A stretch of DNA of 64,000 bases from the NCBI RefSeq assembly GCF_000016505.1, contig NC_009706.1, positions 2,914,001-2,978,000 of the forward strand, given 5' to 3'. The DNA comes from Clostridium kluyveri DSM 555. GTDB taxonomy: Bacteria > Bacillota > Clostridia > Clostridiales > Clostridiaceae. Each line of letters opens with the position of its first letter. Within the stretch, counting starts at the first letter, position 1. Shown piece by piece: positions 1-8,885 of this stretch. The translations under genes were made by a program, and so were the position numbers. Under the pieces are notes generated by a model. That model worked only from the letters and a program-made list of their open reading frames with translations. It was not told where the DNA came from and did no database searches.

Positions 1-1
1 A

Positions 2-160
2 CGTGAAAAATTCTCATATATTTATGATAAGTTATCTGAAAATTTATATCAATTTACAAAAACTCTTGAATTTGAAGAAAAATTAAATTATGCTGTAAAA
101 ATACACCTATATACAACTTCTATCTTACACAGCCATAAAAATTTAATTTTGTTCATCTGA
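2..160 (+). CDS. 3' end of a gene entering from the left edge
   Basis: An open frame runs from the window edge to a TGA at 158-160 and encodes about 52 residues, rich in Lys, Glu, Tyr and Leu. No start is visible, so the gene begins outside the window. It overlaps the convergent CorC/HlyC gene by 18 bases. No family can be named from this tail; it looks helical and cytoplasmic. It could be a chance open frame, but the codon use resembles the host. Confidence 0.45.
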   Translation, partial: REKFSYIYDKLSENLYQFTKTLEFEEKLNYAVKIHLYTTSILHSHKNLILFI

Positions 161-1486
161 TTTCTGATTTTTCTTCTTATCAGATATATATATTTTCAAA
201 ACTTCTATTCTTTTTTCATCTATCTTTTCTACTTTGAAAATTATATTTTCATACTCTACAGTATTCTCTTCACCTTCCTTTGGAATACTTCCCAGAAGCT
301 CCATTACAAAACCACCTATAGTATCTGAATTATCTGATTTTAATTCTAAATCTAAAAACTCATTTACCTCATATATAGATAGAAGTCCACTAACCATATA
401 GGTATTTTCATCCAGCTTACTTATATATTGTTCATTATCATCATATTCGTCAAATATATTACCCATTACCTCCTCGATTAAATCTTCTATAGTTACAATA
501 CCTGAAAACCCACCATATTCATCAATTAAAATTGCCATATGATTTTTAGTATTTTGAAGTTCCTTAAAAAGCACACCTATATTTTTATTTTCCGGCACAA
601 AATAAGGTGTTCTAAGCAGAGGCCTTATATCTATATTATCTATAGAAGTCTTCATAATTTCCACAAATAGGTCTTTAATATACAGTATGCCTATTATATT
701 ATCTGTATCATCTTTATAGACAGGTATTCTAGAATATTTTTCTTCCATTATATCTTTAACACTGCGAGAAAACACATTATCTATATCTATGCCAAATACC
801 TCTGTCCTTGGAGTCATCACTTCCTTAGCCACTTTATCATCAAATTCAAATATTCTTTCTATCATCTGTAATTCAGACTGATTAAAAATCCCATTTTCCT
901 GTCCAAGTTCTATAATGGATCTTATTTCCTCTTCAGATACCTTATTTTCTACATTCTCCGTACTTAAATTAAATAATTTCATAATTAAACTGGTAGAACC
1001 TGAAAGCAATTTTACAAAAGGAGTCATAATCTTACTTATAAATAGAATAGGTCTTATGAATGCCATGGCTATTATTTCTGAATGCTGTAGTGCAATCCTT
1101 TTTGGAAATAATTCTCCAAGCACAAGAGTGATATAGGATAACAATATAGTTATAACAATTACAGCCACTTTACTGCTGTATGGAATATTTATCTTATCTA
1201 AATAAACTGCAAATCTTGTTGACAAGGTAGTAGCTGCATATGCACTGGCAAAAAATCCTGCGAGAGTTATACCCACTTGTATCGTCGCTAAAAAATTACT
1301 AGGGTCATCCAATAGATTCAATATTATATGTGCCTTCTTATTTCCTTCCTCTGCCAGGTAGGAAACTCTTCTTTTATTTAAAGCAACTACTGCCATTTCC
1401 ACCGCTGAAAAAAATGCATTAATCACTGTAAGTATTAATATTAAAATAAGTTCAAATACTATGTTATTCTGCCAGCTCATACCCAT
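143..1486 (-). CDS. CorC/HlyC-type membrane protein with CBS domains
   Basis: This 447-residue protein has the full architecture of the hemolysin C/CorC (CNNM-like) family. An N-terminal DUF21 membrane domain (about residues 8-195) has hydrophobic segments and the NAFFSAVEMAVVALNKRR signature. Two CBS domains (about 215-340) contain GILYIKDLF and the IDEYGGFSGIVTIEDLIEE motif. A C-terminal CorC_HlyC domain (about 355-435) follows. Family members are linked to divalent cation (Mg2+/Co2+) homeostasis; the name hemolysin is historical. Length is normal and the gene looks intact. The exact ion is not predictable from sequence. Confidence 0.93.
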   Translation of the reverse strand: MGMSWQNNIVFELILILILTVINAFFSAVEMAVVALNKRRVSYLAEEGNKKAHIILNLLDDPSNFLATIQVGITLAGFFASAYAATTLSTRFAVYLDKINIPYSSKVAVIVITILLSYITLVLGELFPKRIALQHSEIIAMAFIRPILFISKIMTPFVKLLSGSTSLIMKLFNLSTENVENKVSEEEIRSIIELGQENGIFNQSELQMIERIFEFDDKVAKEVMTPRTEVFGIDIDNVFSRSVKDIMEEKYSRIPVYKDDTDNIIGILYIKDLFVEIMKTSIDNIDIRPLLRTPYFVPENKNIGVLFKELQNTKNHMAILIDEYGGFSGIVTIEDLIEEVMGNIFDEYDDNEQYISKLDENTYMVSGLLSIYEVNEFLDLELKSDNSDTIGGFVMELLGSIPKEGEENTVEYENIIFKVEKIDEKRIEVLKIYISDKKKNQKSDEQN

Positions 1487-1604
1487 AAATAATGTATAAC
1501 TCCCTTCATTTATTAAGGATACATTCTTCTCTTCTATTATGCCTGTTAAGCTGTAAGTTATTCTTATATACTATGTTTTAAAAAAGAAAAATTATTTGTA
1601 TTAA

Positions 1605-1637
1605 AAAGAGCTCTGGATAAAAAATCCAAAACTCTTT
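1605..1637 (-). terminator. Intrinsic terminator
   Basis: The arms AAAGAG..TGGAT and ATCCA..CTCTTT form a hairpin lying directly after the stop codon of the small membrane ORF at 1651-1752, read on the minus strand. Confidence 0.6.
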
Positions 1638-1650
1638 ATATTTATAATTC

Positions 1651-1752
1651 TTACTCTGAATCTTCTTCCTTACTAGCAATCCTACAAAGTACAAATATTA
1701 CTACATAAATAAATATTATAGGTATAAGGATTATAGGCAAAATTATTGACAC
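1651..1752 (-). CDS. Small single-pass membrane protein (33 aa)
   Basis: A GTG-initiated frame encodes 33 residues: a hydrophobic Ile/Val/Leu-rich segment of about 27 residues and then a charged tail ending KEEDSE. A good ribosome binding site (GAGGTGA) lies about 6 bases upstream, and a terminator follows immediately. These three features together support a real gene. No family is recognised. The topology is probably N-outside with a short acidic cytoplasmic tail, which is inference. Confidence 0.6.
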   Translation of the reverse strand: MSIILPIILIPIIFIYVVIFVLCRIASKEEDSE

Positions 1753-1863
1753 TTTGATTCACCTCGATTTTATACCTATATTGTTACTTATCAGAATAAT
1801 CATTATATCTAATATTTGTTACAATTTTAATATACCATCTAATATTTACTATATTTTTTCATA

Positions 1864-2868
1864 TCAAACTTTCGCCAAATTTTCATGATTTATTGCTTGT
1901 GGAGGCTGTTCAAGCCATCCATTATCAATCATTATATCCATACCATCCTTAGAATATTCCATAGACTCGTCTAGATATTTCCTGTAAGTAACCTTCAAAT
2001 CACTTCTCATTATGTTCGCTAGTGCTATACCTATGCTATTTATCTTTAACCTATACATTATAAGAATTTTATTTAACATAATTTTATCTGAGAATGGTGA
2101 AATTGTTGAATCAGTTACATATGAATCTGAAGGTATTCCAATTGGAATACCTTCATCTATTAAGAATGAATTAAGTCCATCATTTTGTTTATTTGCAAGA
2201 GCCATAACTCTTGATATATAATCAGAGACCTCTTTATTTTTACATACTTGACCAAAACCAATTATTAAAGCCTTTCTTATCACCGTATCATTCGCAATAG
2301 AAACAATGTCTGCTATTTCATCTGTAAGTAAAGCTCTCTTTTTTCCAAGCATATCTAAAATAAAACTTTTACTTTTTATATATTGAACTTTTTTAGATAC
2401 TTCTACCTGAGGTGCTTTAATAAAAATACCCTTTGACAAGCCCAGTTCTGCCGTTCTATTATAAACATCAATACTTTCTTCAATGCATTTTGAAAAGTAC
2501 TCTCTAATATCAGAACGTGTTACACGACTTAAAATCACACTATAACTACGGACTGATGCTCTTGCCTCATATGCTGCATACTGCAGGTAGAGAATGTCAG
2601 TAAATAAACGTGGAGCATTTACATCAACATCACTATCTGTAAAAGCTTCTGGTAAAGGGAGTTTTTCTTGGTTAAATAAATTAGTCAATATTTTGATACG
2701 CTTATTAGATAACCTCAAGATATGTTGTAACATATAACCAATTTCATTGTCATCGGCTCTGCTAGAAAAATATTCAATTATATGTGCAACTAGACTCTCA
2801 CCTATATAAGAGTTCCAAATAGCTGATATTTCCGATGAAACTAATGGCGTTTTTGTGGTGCTTCCCAT
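1864..2868 (-). CDS. DUF3231 family protein
   Basis: This 334-residue protein is helical and built of two ferritin-like repeats, the first around residues 10-160 and the second around 185-325. That is the layout of DUF3231 proteins of endospore formers. Some family members have been found in spores, but the biochemical function is unknown. The start is supported by GGAGGT seven bases upstream of the ATG. No neighbour suggests an operon: the guanylate-kinase-like gene lies 55 bases upstream with its own strong ribosome binding site. Confidence 0.85.
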   Translation of the reverse strand: MGSTTKTPLVSSEISAIWNSYIGESLVAHIIEYFSSRADDNEIGYMLQHILRLSNKRIKILTNLFNQEKLPLPEAFTDSDVDVNAPRLFTDILYLQYAAYEARASVRSYSVILSRVTRSDIREYFSKCIEESIDVYNRTAELGLSKGIFIKAPQVEVSKKVQYIKSKSFILDMLGKKRALLTDEIADIVSIANDTVIRKALIIGFGQVCKNKEVSDYISRVMALANKQNDGLNSFLIDEGIPIGIPSDSYVTDSTISPFSDKIMLNKILIMYRLKINSIGIALANIMRSDLKVTYRKYLDESMEYSKDGMDIMIDNGWLEQPPQAINHENLAKV

Positions 2869-2923
2869 TTATGTAACCTCCAAATATAAAAATAACTGTC
2901 AAAGTTAATATTCCCAAATATTT

Positions 2924-3481
2924 TTATTCAATACTAAATATCTCTCCCCCAATAATACTTTTTACATCTTCCAAAATTTCTTCAACCTTTCTATTAGAAT
3001 CTACTACATAATCACATTGAATTATTTTAAAAACTTCTCTATCATTTTTCAATCTATCTCTTACAGCTTTAGGATCTCTTTCTTTTAACATCCTTAACAG
3101 CCTTACTTCTTTATCACATTTTAAATATATAACTACAGTTTCAGCATCCGTTACCTTTTCTTTTAAATATTTAACTCCAGAAGGGTCTATTATATAAACA
3201 CTTATCCCTTTCCCCTGATATTGTTCTTTAGTAGCCCAATAATGATTTCCGTTAAAGAATGTATAAGCTATTACATCACTTGTCAATTCATTTTTGGAAA
3301 TAGTTCCATTGATATATGCTATATTAGAATCTCCAATAAATATATGCCCTTTTTCGCCTTCAAAGCGCGGCTTTCTGGTTGTATAAGATTGTATATAGTT
3401 ATATCCCTCCTTTTCAAGCAGTTCTGTTATAGTGGACTTACCGCTTCCACTTTCCCCAACTAAACAAACTATTTTATCCAA
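2924..3481 (-). CDS. Guanylate kinase-like P-loop protein
   Basis: The 185-residue product begins with a Walker A motif, GESGSGKST (residues 9-17), followed by a guanylate-kinase nucleotide-binding signature, SYTTRKPRFEGE (about 32-43). It diverges from GMP kinases in the middle and is unlikely to be the housekeeping enzyme. Family knowledge suggests nucleoside-monophosphate or related small-molecule phosphorylation. The start has a good Shine-Dalgarno (GGAGGTG). It may be cotranscribed with the DUF3231 gene 55 bases downstream. Substrate is unknown. Confidence 0.8.
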   Translation of the reverse strand: MDKIVCLVGESGSGKSTITELLEKEGYNYIQSYTTRKPRFEGEKGHIFIGDSNIAYINGTISKNELTSDVIAYTFFNGNHYWATKEQYQGKGISVYIIDPSGVKYLKEKVTDAETVVIYLKCDKEVRLLRMLKERDPKAVRDRLKNDREVFKIIQCDYVVDSNRKVEEILEDVKSIIGGEIFSIE

Positions 3482-3579
3482 TCTTTACACCTCCTCTCCT
3501 TATTCCTTGTTTGGTATTTTCTATTTCCATATGTCTATATTATCATCACCTGTTTTATCCGCTTGTTTTATATATGAAA

Positions 3580-3603
3580 AAAGAGCTCTGCATAGAGCTC
3601 TCA
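3580..3603 (-). terminator. Intrinsic terminator of the PepSY gene
   Basis: Two copies of AGAGCTCT separated by GCAT form an 8 bp stem. On the minus strand it is followed by a T run, and it lies just after the stop of the PepSY gene. Confidence 0.8.
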
Positions 3604-3605
3604 AA

Positions 3606-3866
3606 TTAATCATCCTGCCTATCTACCTCAAGTATTTCTCCAGTATTAGCATCTATTGTAACTTCATATACCATTCCATTAGTAGTTCTAATGTGAATTT
3701 CATAAACCAAGAGACCATCCTCCACATCCATTTCAACTCTTAGCACCTGTCCAGGTACTCTTTGCAGTGCATTTTGTATGGCTGTTTCAGTATTAATGCG
3801 ATATTGTCTCCAGTAACCGTCCCATAAATTGCAGAAAGGACATATCATTATTTGATCATCTTCCAT
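3606..3866 (-). CDS. Short PepSY-domain protein
   Basis: The 86-residue product has an N-terminal CPFC motif and then one PepSY-type domain (about 25-82): a helix, TAIQNALQRVPG, two strands, and the ANTGEILEVDR ending typical of PepSY. PepSY domains occur in peptidase propeptides and as small regulators. No signal peptide or membrane segment is visible, so this one is probably cytoplasmic. The ribosome binding site is weak, so the start could be the internal ATG six codons later. A terminator follows. Function unknown. Confidence 0.75.
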   Translation of the reverse strand: MEDDQIMICPFCNLWDGYWRQYRINTETAIQNALQRVPGQVLRVEMDVEDGLLVYEIHIRTTNGMVYEVTIDANTGEILEVDRQDD

Positions 3867-4042
3867 TTTATTATTTACTTAATTATTATATTCAAAATGT
3901 AATTTATTGGTGTATTCTATGTAAATATCATACACTAAATAAGGAAATAATAATCTTCCTAATGGATTTAAACTAAAAAAATTTATACTCCTGTACTTAT
4001 CTTGAATCTAAGATAGAGGGAGAATACTAAATCTCCTCTTTA

Positions 4043-4420
4043 CTACATCTTATTTATTTTTTGCAACAATTCCTTGTTCAGCAAAACTACATTTTGAACT
4101 AATTCCTCTCCTGTATCAACTATTTGGTATGCTTCTATATACTTTCCAGACTTTAAAAAAGCTGTTATCATCATGTTTCCATCTTCCAGATCTTCATATT
4201 CCGCATAAATCATTTTCTTATTTGTAAGAGTTAATATCTCGTTTAATTTTTGCTCTAACCGCTCTTTAGGCCTGACGTTCTTATTATATTCAACTATTGG
4301 TTTAAAATGATTTACAGTACATTTCGTACTGTTCATATCCATAATTTCAGTGCAATCATTACAAGGATATTTTCCCCCGTCTAAATCTTTAAATATACAT
4401 TTTCTGCACCTTGTACTCAT
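4043..4420 (-). CDS. Cys-rich hypothetical protein, copy 1 (125 aa)
   Basis: The N-terminus has two Cys pairs (CRKC at 5-8 and CNDC at about 20-23) spaced like a small zinc-binding knuckle. An alpha/beta region of about 75 residues follows with no recognised fold. A strong Shine-Dalgarno (GGGGGTGA) precedes the ATG. A close paralogue is intact at 40210-40602 and a decayed fragment lies at 27905-28010, so this gene family has multiplied within the window. I do not recognise a characterised family. Confidence 0.75.
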   Translation of the reverse strand: MSTRCRKCIFKDLDGGKYPCNDCTEIMDMNSTKCTVNHFKPIVEYNKNVRPKERLEQKLNEILTLTNKKMIYAEYEDLEDGNMMITAFLKSGKYIEAYQIVDTGEELVQNVVLLNKELLQKINKM

Positions 4421-4545
4421 GTAGTCACCCCCATTAAAGTTATACTATAGGGTAAATTTTAGCATAAAAACTGTATATATATAGGGGTTTTAGCGAATTA
4501 CATTGATTTACACGTTATGTATTAATATAGATGTTTTGTATTAAA

Positions 4546-4640
4546 TAGGCTTCACAAGATTTTTGAATTACGTATAATTATAAAAAGGGGATGGTTGTAT
4601 AGATAATATTCCTATAATAATATATCTAAATTAATATTTC
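4546..4640 (+). pseudogene. Decayed relative of the 11078-11245 small gene
   Basis: The stretch from AGGCTTCACAAG through AAAAAGGGGATGGTTG to AATATTCC closely matches the promoter and leader and first codons of the small gene at 11078-11245. Here the start codon position reads ATAG instead of GATG, and the frame is lost within a few codons. It is a leader remnant from a duplication. Nothing else is seen in this stretch of about 300 bases. Confidence 0.4.
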
Positions 4641-4720
4641 TCCAAAAAAGAAAAAATTCCTTTTCTTTAAAGAAAAAGATTTAATAATTATTTAATGTAA
4701 TTTCATACAATAACAACATA

Positions 4721-4750
4721 AAGCCTGCACCCTAATCAAAGTACAGGCTT
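4721..4750 (-). terminator. Intrinsic terminator of SASP gene
   Basis: AAGCCTG and CAGGCTT flank a 16-base loop, with a T-rich tail on the minus strand, just downstream of the SASP stop. A near copy lies at 40737-40764. Confidence 0.7.
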
Positions 4751-4767
4751 CTATCACATTGCTATTT

Positions 4768-4947
4768 CTAAGCTTTAACCATTTTCTTAGCCATATTTCT
4801 CTCCACTGCTCCATCTTCTCTGGCAGTTAAATTTCCATTGTAGCTATCCTTTAAGTTTACTTCATCCTCTTTAGCTGACTCCATCTTAAACTTATATAGG
4901 ACTGCTCTAGCCTCTGATACTACTAAATTATTATTGTTACGTGCCAT
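4768..4947 (-). CDS. Alpha/beta-type small acid-soluble spore protein
   Basis: The likely start is the internal ATG at 4945-4947, preceded by GAGAGGTG, giving 59 residues beginning MARNNNNLVV. The protein keeps the SASP features SEARAVLYKFKMESA in the first half and NLKDSYNGNLTAREDGAV then MAKKMV in the second. These proteins coat and protect spore DNA and are degraded on germination. The C-terminal motif is degenerate (the usual GG before MVK is lost), so DNA affinity may be reduced. Expression is expected in the forespore under sigma G. A similar upstream region precedes the diverged copy at 38000. Confidence 0.85.
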   Translation of the reverse strand: MARNNNNLVVSEARAVLYKFKMESAKEDEVNLKDSYNGNLTAREDGAVERNMAKKMVKA

Positions 4948-5126
4948 AATAAACACCTCTCTCACAATGGCACTATTTAATGCCATATTTAAAGTTTGTA
5001 CATTTCTATAAAAAATATCCTGAATAATTAGATGAATATTTAGAAAATAATTATAAAATGTGGTGAGTTGGGTATAATGATTAATGCTCATAATAATACT
5101 TTAATGTCACTCATTGGTTCTAATTT

Positions 5127-5156
5127 ATAAAAGCTCTGGCAACCCCAGAGCTTTTA
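5127..5156. terminator. Bidirectional hairpin
   Basis: AAAAGCTCTGG and CCCAGAGCTTTT form a near-perfect stem with a short loop and T-rich or A-rich flanks. Related hairpins occur at about 38345-38385 (beside the degenerate SASP) and 43722-43755, so this is a repeated terminator module. Confidence 0.6.
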
Positions 5157-5400
5157 TGTTTTAAAATCAATTTATAAATTTCATATTTTGGAAATCGCAT
5201 TTTAAAATATACAAATATTGTAATATTAATTATGAATTTAGATATAGATAAATAGTTGCCTTACATTGTTCATCGTAATTAATTATATCTTTAAAGGTAA
5301 CCGGAATAGGTTTTATGTGAAAAACAAATCTATACCCATTCATACGACTTGTATATAATTATTTTAAATACACAAAATAATCAAAAAGGAGATGGTTTCT

Positions 5401-5583
5401 TTGTCTAGAAAAAATAGAATATTAGTACCAGAAGCCCGACAAGGCCTTGAAAAATTAAAAATTGAATCTGCAGAGGAATTAGCCAAATATAATAAAACTC
5501 ATGATTCTAAAGAGCAAGTTTTTTCTATAGGTGGTCAGATGGTTAAAAAAATGGTTGAAAGCTATGAGAAAAAATTAAAATAG
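5401..5583 (+). CDS. Alpha/beta-type SASP (60 aa)
   Basis: The best start is TTG at 5401, nine bases after AAAGGAG, giving MSRKNRILVPEARQGLEKLK. The ATG nine bases upstream overlaps the Shine-Dalgarno and is less likely. The protein has the SASP N-terminal helix and germination-protease region (SAEELAKYN) and the conserved C-terminal GGQMVKKMVESYEKKL. It is better conserved than the other SASP genes in the window and is probably the functional one. A terminator follows. Confidence 0.9.
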   Translation: MSRKNRILVPEARQGLEKLKIESAEELAKYNKTHDSKEQVFSIGGQMVKKMVESYEKKLK

Positions 5584-5592
5584 ACTATTTGT

Positions 5593-5619
5593 ATCACACA
5601 AGACTGGTTCTTGTGTGAT
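5593..5619 (+). terminator. Terminator of the plus-strand SASP
   Basis: ATCACACAAGA and TTCTTGTGTGAT form an 11 bp stem followed by TTTTC, ten bases after the SASP stop. Confidence 0.85.
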
Positions 5620-5740
5620 TTTCAATTTTGATATCTTATTCTTCATACTTTGCCATTTAATTTTCACATTTCCTAATAACACTCCTGCTGAATTTTCTGT
5701 ATCCTTTAAAACTAGAATACCTTGCCAGATTCTTTTTACT

Positions 5741-6072
5741 GTGCTTAATAAAAAATATTTTATTTTGTATTAGCAGGTGTATTTGAAATAGGCGGAGGAT
5801 ATTTTATATGGTTATGGTTAAGAAATGGTAAAAGTATATGGTATGGTTTAGCTGGAGCCATATTCTTAGTAGTTTATGGAGTAATACCAACATTACAACC
5901 TCCAAGTGCTAGTTTTGGACGAGTATATGCAGCATATGGAGGAATATTTATTGTTCTTTCAATCCTATGGGGATGGAAAATAGATAACGTTATTCCAGAT
6001 AAGTTTGACTTAATAGGAGGAGCTATTGCACTTATTGGCGTTTTAGTAATTATGTATTATCCTAGAGGATAG
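5741..6072 (+). pseudogene. ynfA (UPF0060) membrane protein, frameshifted near the start
   Basis: From about 5765 the frame reads [17 protein letters not shown], later [11 protein letters not shown] and a last membrane segment ending MYYPRG: a clear YnfA/UPF0060 protein of four membrane segments, a distant relative of small multidrug transporters. No start codon exists in this frame. Adding one A to the six-A run at 5750-5755 would join it to a GTG at 5741 and give the normal length of about 110 residues. The lesion is therefore probably a one-base deletion in a homopolymer. A sequencing error is the alternative. Confidence 0.75.
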
Positions 6073-6129
6073 AAGATTATTTTAGTCATTCTTCCCCTAG
6101 AAATATGAATTAAAAAAACTTAGGCCTTT

Positions 6130-7215
6130 TTATAAAGAATCACCTTTTTTAAAATGAATTAAAATTGCTACCGCAGAAATATATGTTAATGTAAATATTA
6201 CATAAATAACAGTTAGTTTATATGTATACTCTATTCTTTTTGTTGGGCTTTCATATAGCATAGTTATAGCAATAATTACAGGATATAGAATCAAAACAAA
6301 TGCCTCGGCAGGTATCTTTTTCACTAATTGATTTAAACCGTAAGAAACTGCAAAATAATAGGTAGCTAGGCATTTAAATTCTACCAGAGACCATAAAGAT
6401 ATAAATATAAACCTAAAACTATTTATAATAGGTATATGTACACTATCGACTAATGTCAAGATAGGCCATAAATACTTTGGAGGAGTTTCAATGCCCAAGT
6501 AATAAACAGTTGCAAAAATAGCCCATGTATAAATAAATCCTATAATAGCAGTAGCCCATATACCACATTTTAATAATTTTTTGTTATCCTGTAAAAAAGG
6601 ATAAATAAGAAATATAATTTCCATACCAGACATCGCAAAAATAGTCTCTTTTGAACCTTTTAATATATCAGTTAGCCCTGAACCAAACACAGGCATCAGA
6701 TTTAAAAAACTTCCATATGCAAAAACAGCTACAGGAAGAATAATTAATCCCACAGTCAAATAAAAACCTACTTCAGCTAACCTTCCAAGAGGTTTTATAC
6801 CCTTATAGGCAATGTAGGCTATGGGAATTAAAGTAGTTAAAATAATCTGATAGGATTTAAGAAAAGGAGTTGAATATACCTTAGATAGATTGACATGTCC
6901 GGAAAACGATGATGTCAGCACAAATAAAAAGAAGGATATAAAAACAATATTCAAAATAGTTCCCAAGAGGTTTCCAAAACATTTTTTACTCAATGTCAGT
7001 ATATTATCTTCAGGAAACTTTTTACACATATAATTTGCTATAATAACTACATATAAAGGATATATTGTTCCCAGTATACAGCTAATCCAGCTGTCCTGTT
7101 TTGCAATTTTTATAACACTGTTAGGTAAATGCATAAGTTCAATACCTATAATGGCTGATTTTAGTATAAATATAAATTGACTTGGGGTTAAGAAGGTATT
7201 CTGAACCTTATTCAT
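6130..7215 (-). CDS. GerAB/GerKB-type spore germination permease
   Basis: The 361-residue protein is all hydrophobic segments (about 10), with the endospore germination permease signature near the N-terminus (residues about 7-50) and the general APC-like fold of GerAB proteins. GerAB is the B subunit of nutrient germinant receptors in the inner spore membrane and likely binds the amino acid or sugar germinant. Its start overlaps the stop of the A subunit by four bases, so the two are translationally coupled. No C subunit (GerAC lipoprotein) follows; the next gene is the ynfA remnant on the other strand. Confidence 0.9.
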   Translation of the reverse strand: MNKVQNTFLTPSQFIFILKSAIIGIELMHLPNSVIKIAKQDSWISCILGTIYPLYVVIIANYMCKKFPEDNILTLSKKCFGNLLGTILNIVFISFFLFVLTSSFSGHVNLSKVYSTPFLKSYQIILTTLIPIAYIAYKGIKPLGRLAEVGFYLTVGLIILPVAVFAYGSFLNLMPVFGSGLTDILKGSKETIFAMSGMEIIFLIYPFLQDNKKLLKCGIWATAIIGFIYTWAIFATVYYLGIETPPKYLWPILTLVDSVHIPIINSFRFIFISLWSLVEFKCLATYYFAVSYGLNQLVKKIPAEAFVLILYPVIIAITMLYESPTKRIEYTYKLTVIYVIFTLTYISAVAILIHFKKGDSL

Positions 7216-8690
7216 TCTTTACCACCCCTAAAATCACTTTGTCTTGTGGGATCATTATGTGGGATAGCTTCAGGTCTTTTATTCATCTTCCATATAGGTG
7301 ACCTTATAAATATATCTTTCATATCACTTTTATGAAAAGCAAAATAGGGAACTCCGAAATTTTCCATAGAACATAGATAAGCTAATATAGAAAACCATCC
7401 TATGACTATTCCAAGAACTCCAAGCCAATTTGCAAGTATTAACATAGGGTAAGATAAAGCCCTTATTGCAACAGACATCTGGTAATTGGATATTACAAAA
7501 GAAGCAACAGTAGTAATTCCTGCAATGAGCAAAGTAGTTGGACTTACGATTTTTGCCTCAAGAGCAGCATCACCAATTATAATACCTCCTACCATACTAA
7601 CAGTCTGCCCTATTTTACCTGGCAGTCTCTGTCCTCCTTCCCGTAAAAATTCTATTGTTAATTGCATAATTAATAAAGACATAAATGGAGTTAATACTAT
7701 ACCCTGTGCAGATAATATAAGAGATTGAATATATTCACCGGGTATGAGTTCAGGATTAAATTTAACGAAGGTTATATAAGTTGCAGGAAAACTTATTACT
7801 ACAAAAGCAGCTATAAATCTTAACACTCTTGTAAACCATGCCTGCAGAGTTCTGCCATAATAATCTTCTACAGTTTGAAAAAACTCTATGAATATAGAAG
7901 GATAGGTTGTAACATAAGGTGTACCTGATAGCAAAAAAGCTATTTTACCTTCCATTAAAGCTGCCTCTATTACATCTGGCCTCTCCGATCCAATAGTCTG
8001 TGGAAAAATACTATAAGGGTGTTCTTCTATATACTGCTCAATAGAACTATTTGCCTGAATAGAATCTATATCTATAGTCTTTATTTTATCTTTTATTATT
8101 TTTAAAAACTGTTTATCCACTATATCATCTATATACATAATTACAAGATCTGCCTGTGACCTTCTTCCCAATACAAATTTCTGGGTTGCTAAACTTCTAT
8201 CCTTTATTCTTCTCCGCAATATACTTATATTTGTATCTAAATTTTCTACAAAACCTTCCCTTGGTCCCCTTAAGGAAGTATCATTTTCTGGTTCATCTAT
8301 AGACCTATAGACTCCACCGACAGTATTTATTACGATAAAGTTACAAGAATCTTGAATTAATAATATAGTTTTCCCTCTTTTAATGTCATCTACAGCTTTA
8401 TTTATATCTGTTTCAACATAAGTATCGCTAACTGCAACATACTTTTTGTGTATGTAGTCTTCTATATTTTCCATGTTCCCAAAGTCCTCATTAACATTTA
8501 GCATCAATGGCTTCAGTATATCTCTGTCCATTATATTTTTATCAGTCAATCCATTCACATAAACAACCGCAGCCTCTAAAAAATTTTTATTTCCAATAAG
8601 TAATTCTCTTATTACTAATTCAGTTTGTTCTCCCAGTAGATTTTTTATATTTTCGATAGTATTATTTATATTACATTTTTTATCTGACAT
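7212..8690 (-). CDS. GerA-type spore germination protein (A subunit)
   Basis: At 492 residues it has the normal GerAA layout: a soluble N-terminal half (about 1-240), the signature SERPDVIEAALMEGKIA with GTPYVTTYP (about 240-270), and four to five membrane segments in the C-terminal half with EFLREGGQRLPG and GGIIIGDAA. The A subunit forms an oligomeric germinant-gated channel in the spore inner membrane. The Shine-Dalgarno is TAGGAGG. The usual A-C-B or A-B-C order is incomplete here because no C gene is present. Confidence 0.92.
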   Translation of the reverse strand: MSDKKCNINNTIENIKNLLGEQTELVIRELLIGNKNFLEAAVVYVNGLTDKNIMDRDILKPLMLNVNEDFGNMENIEDYIHKKYVAVSDTYVETDINKAVDDIKRGKTILLIQDSCNFIVINTVGGVYRSIDEPENDTSLRGPREGFVENLDTNISILRRRIKDRSLATQKFVLGRRSQADLVIMYIDDIVDKQFLKIIKDKIKTIDIDSIQANSSIEQYIEEHPYSIFPQTIGSERPDVIEAALMEGKIAFLLSGTPYVTTYPSIFIEFFQTVEDYYGRTLQAWFTRVLRFIAAFVVISFPATYITFVKFNPELIPGEYIQSLILSAQGIVLTPFMSLLIMQLTIEFLREGGQRLPGKIGQTVSMVGGIIIGDAALEAKIVSPTTLLIAGITTVASFVISNYQMSVAIRALSYPMLILANWLGVLGIVIGWFSILAYLCSMENFGVPYFAFHKSDMKDIFIRSPIWKMNKRPEAIPHNDPTRQSDFRGGKE

Positions 8691-8810
8691 TTTTATTGCC
8701 TCCTATTTACACTAATATTTATAATTTCCAGCATTTATCGAAAATATTTATTTAATTTATATACATCAAAAATATTTTTATATCTATTTTACTATAAAGC
8801 ATGCTAAATA

Positions 8811-8859
8811 TTGACTTGACTTAATACTTCAATATATGTATAATATGTAGACTGGTTGA
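8811..8859 (+). promoter_or_regulatory. Promoter and operator of tetR
   Basis: TTGACT (8816-8821), a 17-base spacer and TATAAT (8839-8844) make a strong vegetative promoter. Just downstream, TAGACTGGTTGA (8848-8859) matches one half of the palindrome at 9494-9505. It resembles the TAGAC-GTCTA boxes bound by LmrA/QdoR-type TetR regulators and implies autorepression. Confidence 0.75.
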
Positions 8860-8885
8860 TATAGCAAATATGAAAGGAAACTTAC

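Noticed and set aside
915-1136. Plus-strand frame of 73 codons inside the CorC/HlyC gene
   Set aside because: Antisense shadow of a well-conserved gene with no ribosome binding site.
4945-5091. Longer SASP start at 5091
   Set aside because: The extra 48 residues are unlike any SASP and the Shine-Dalgarno lies before the internal ATG at 4947.
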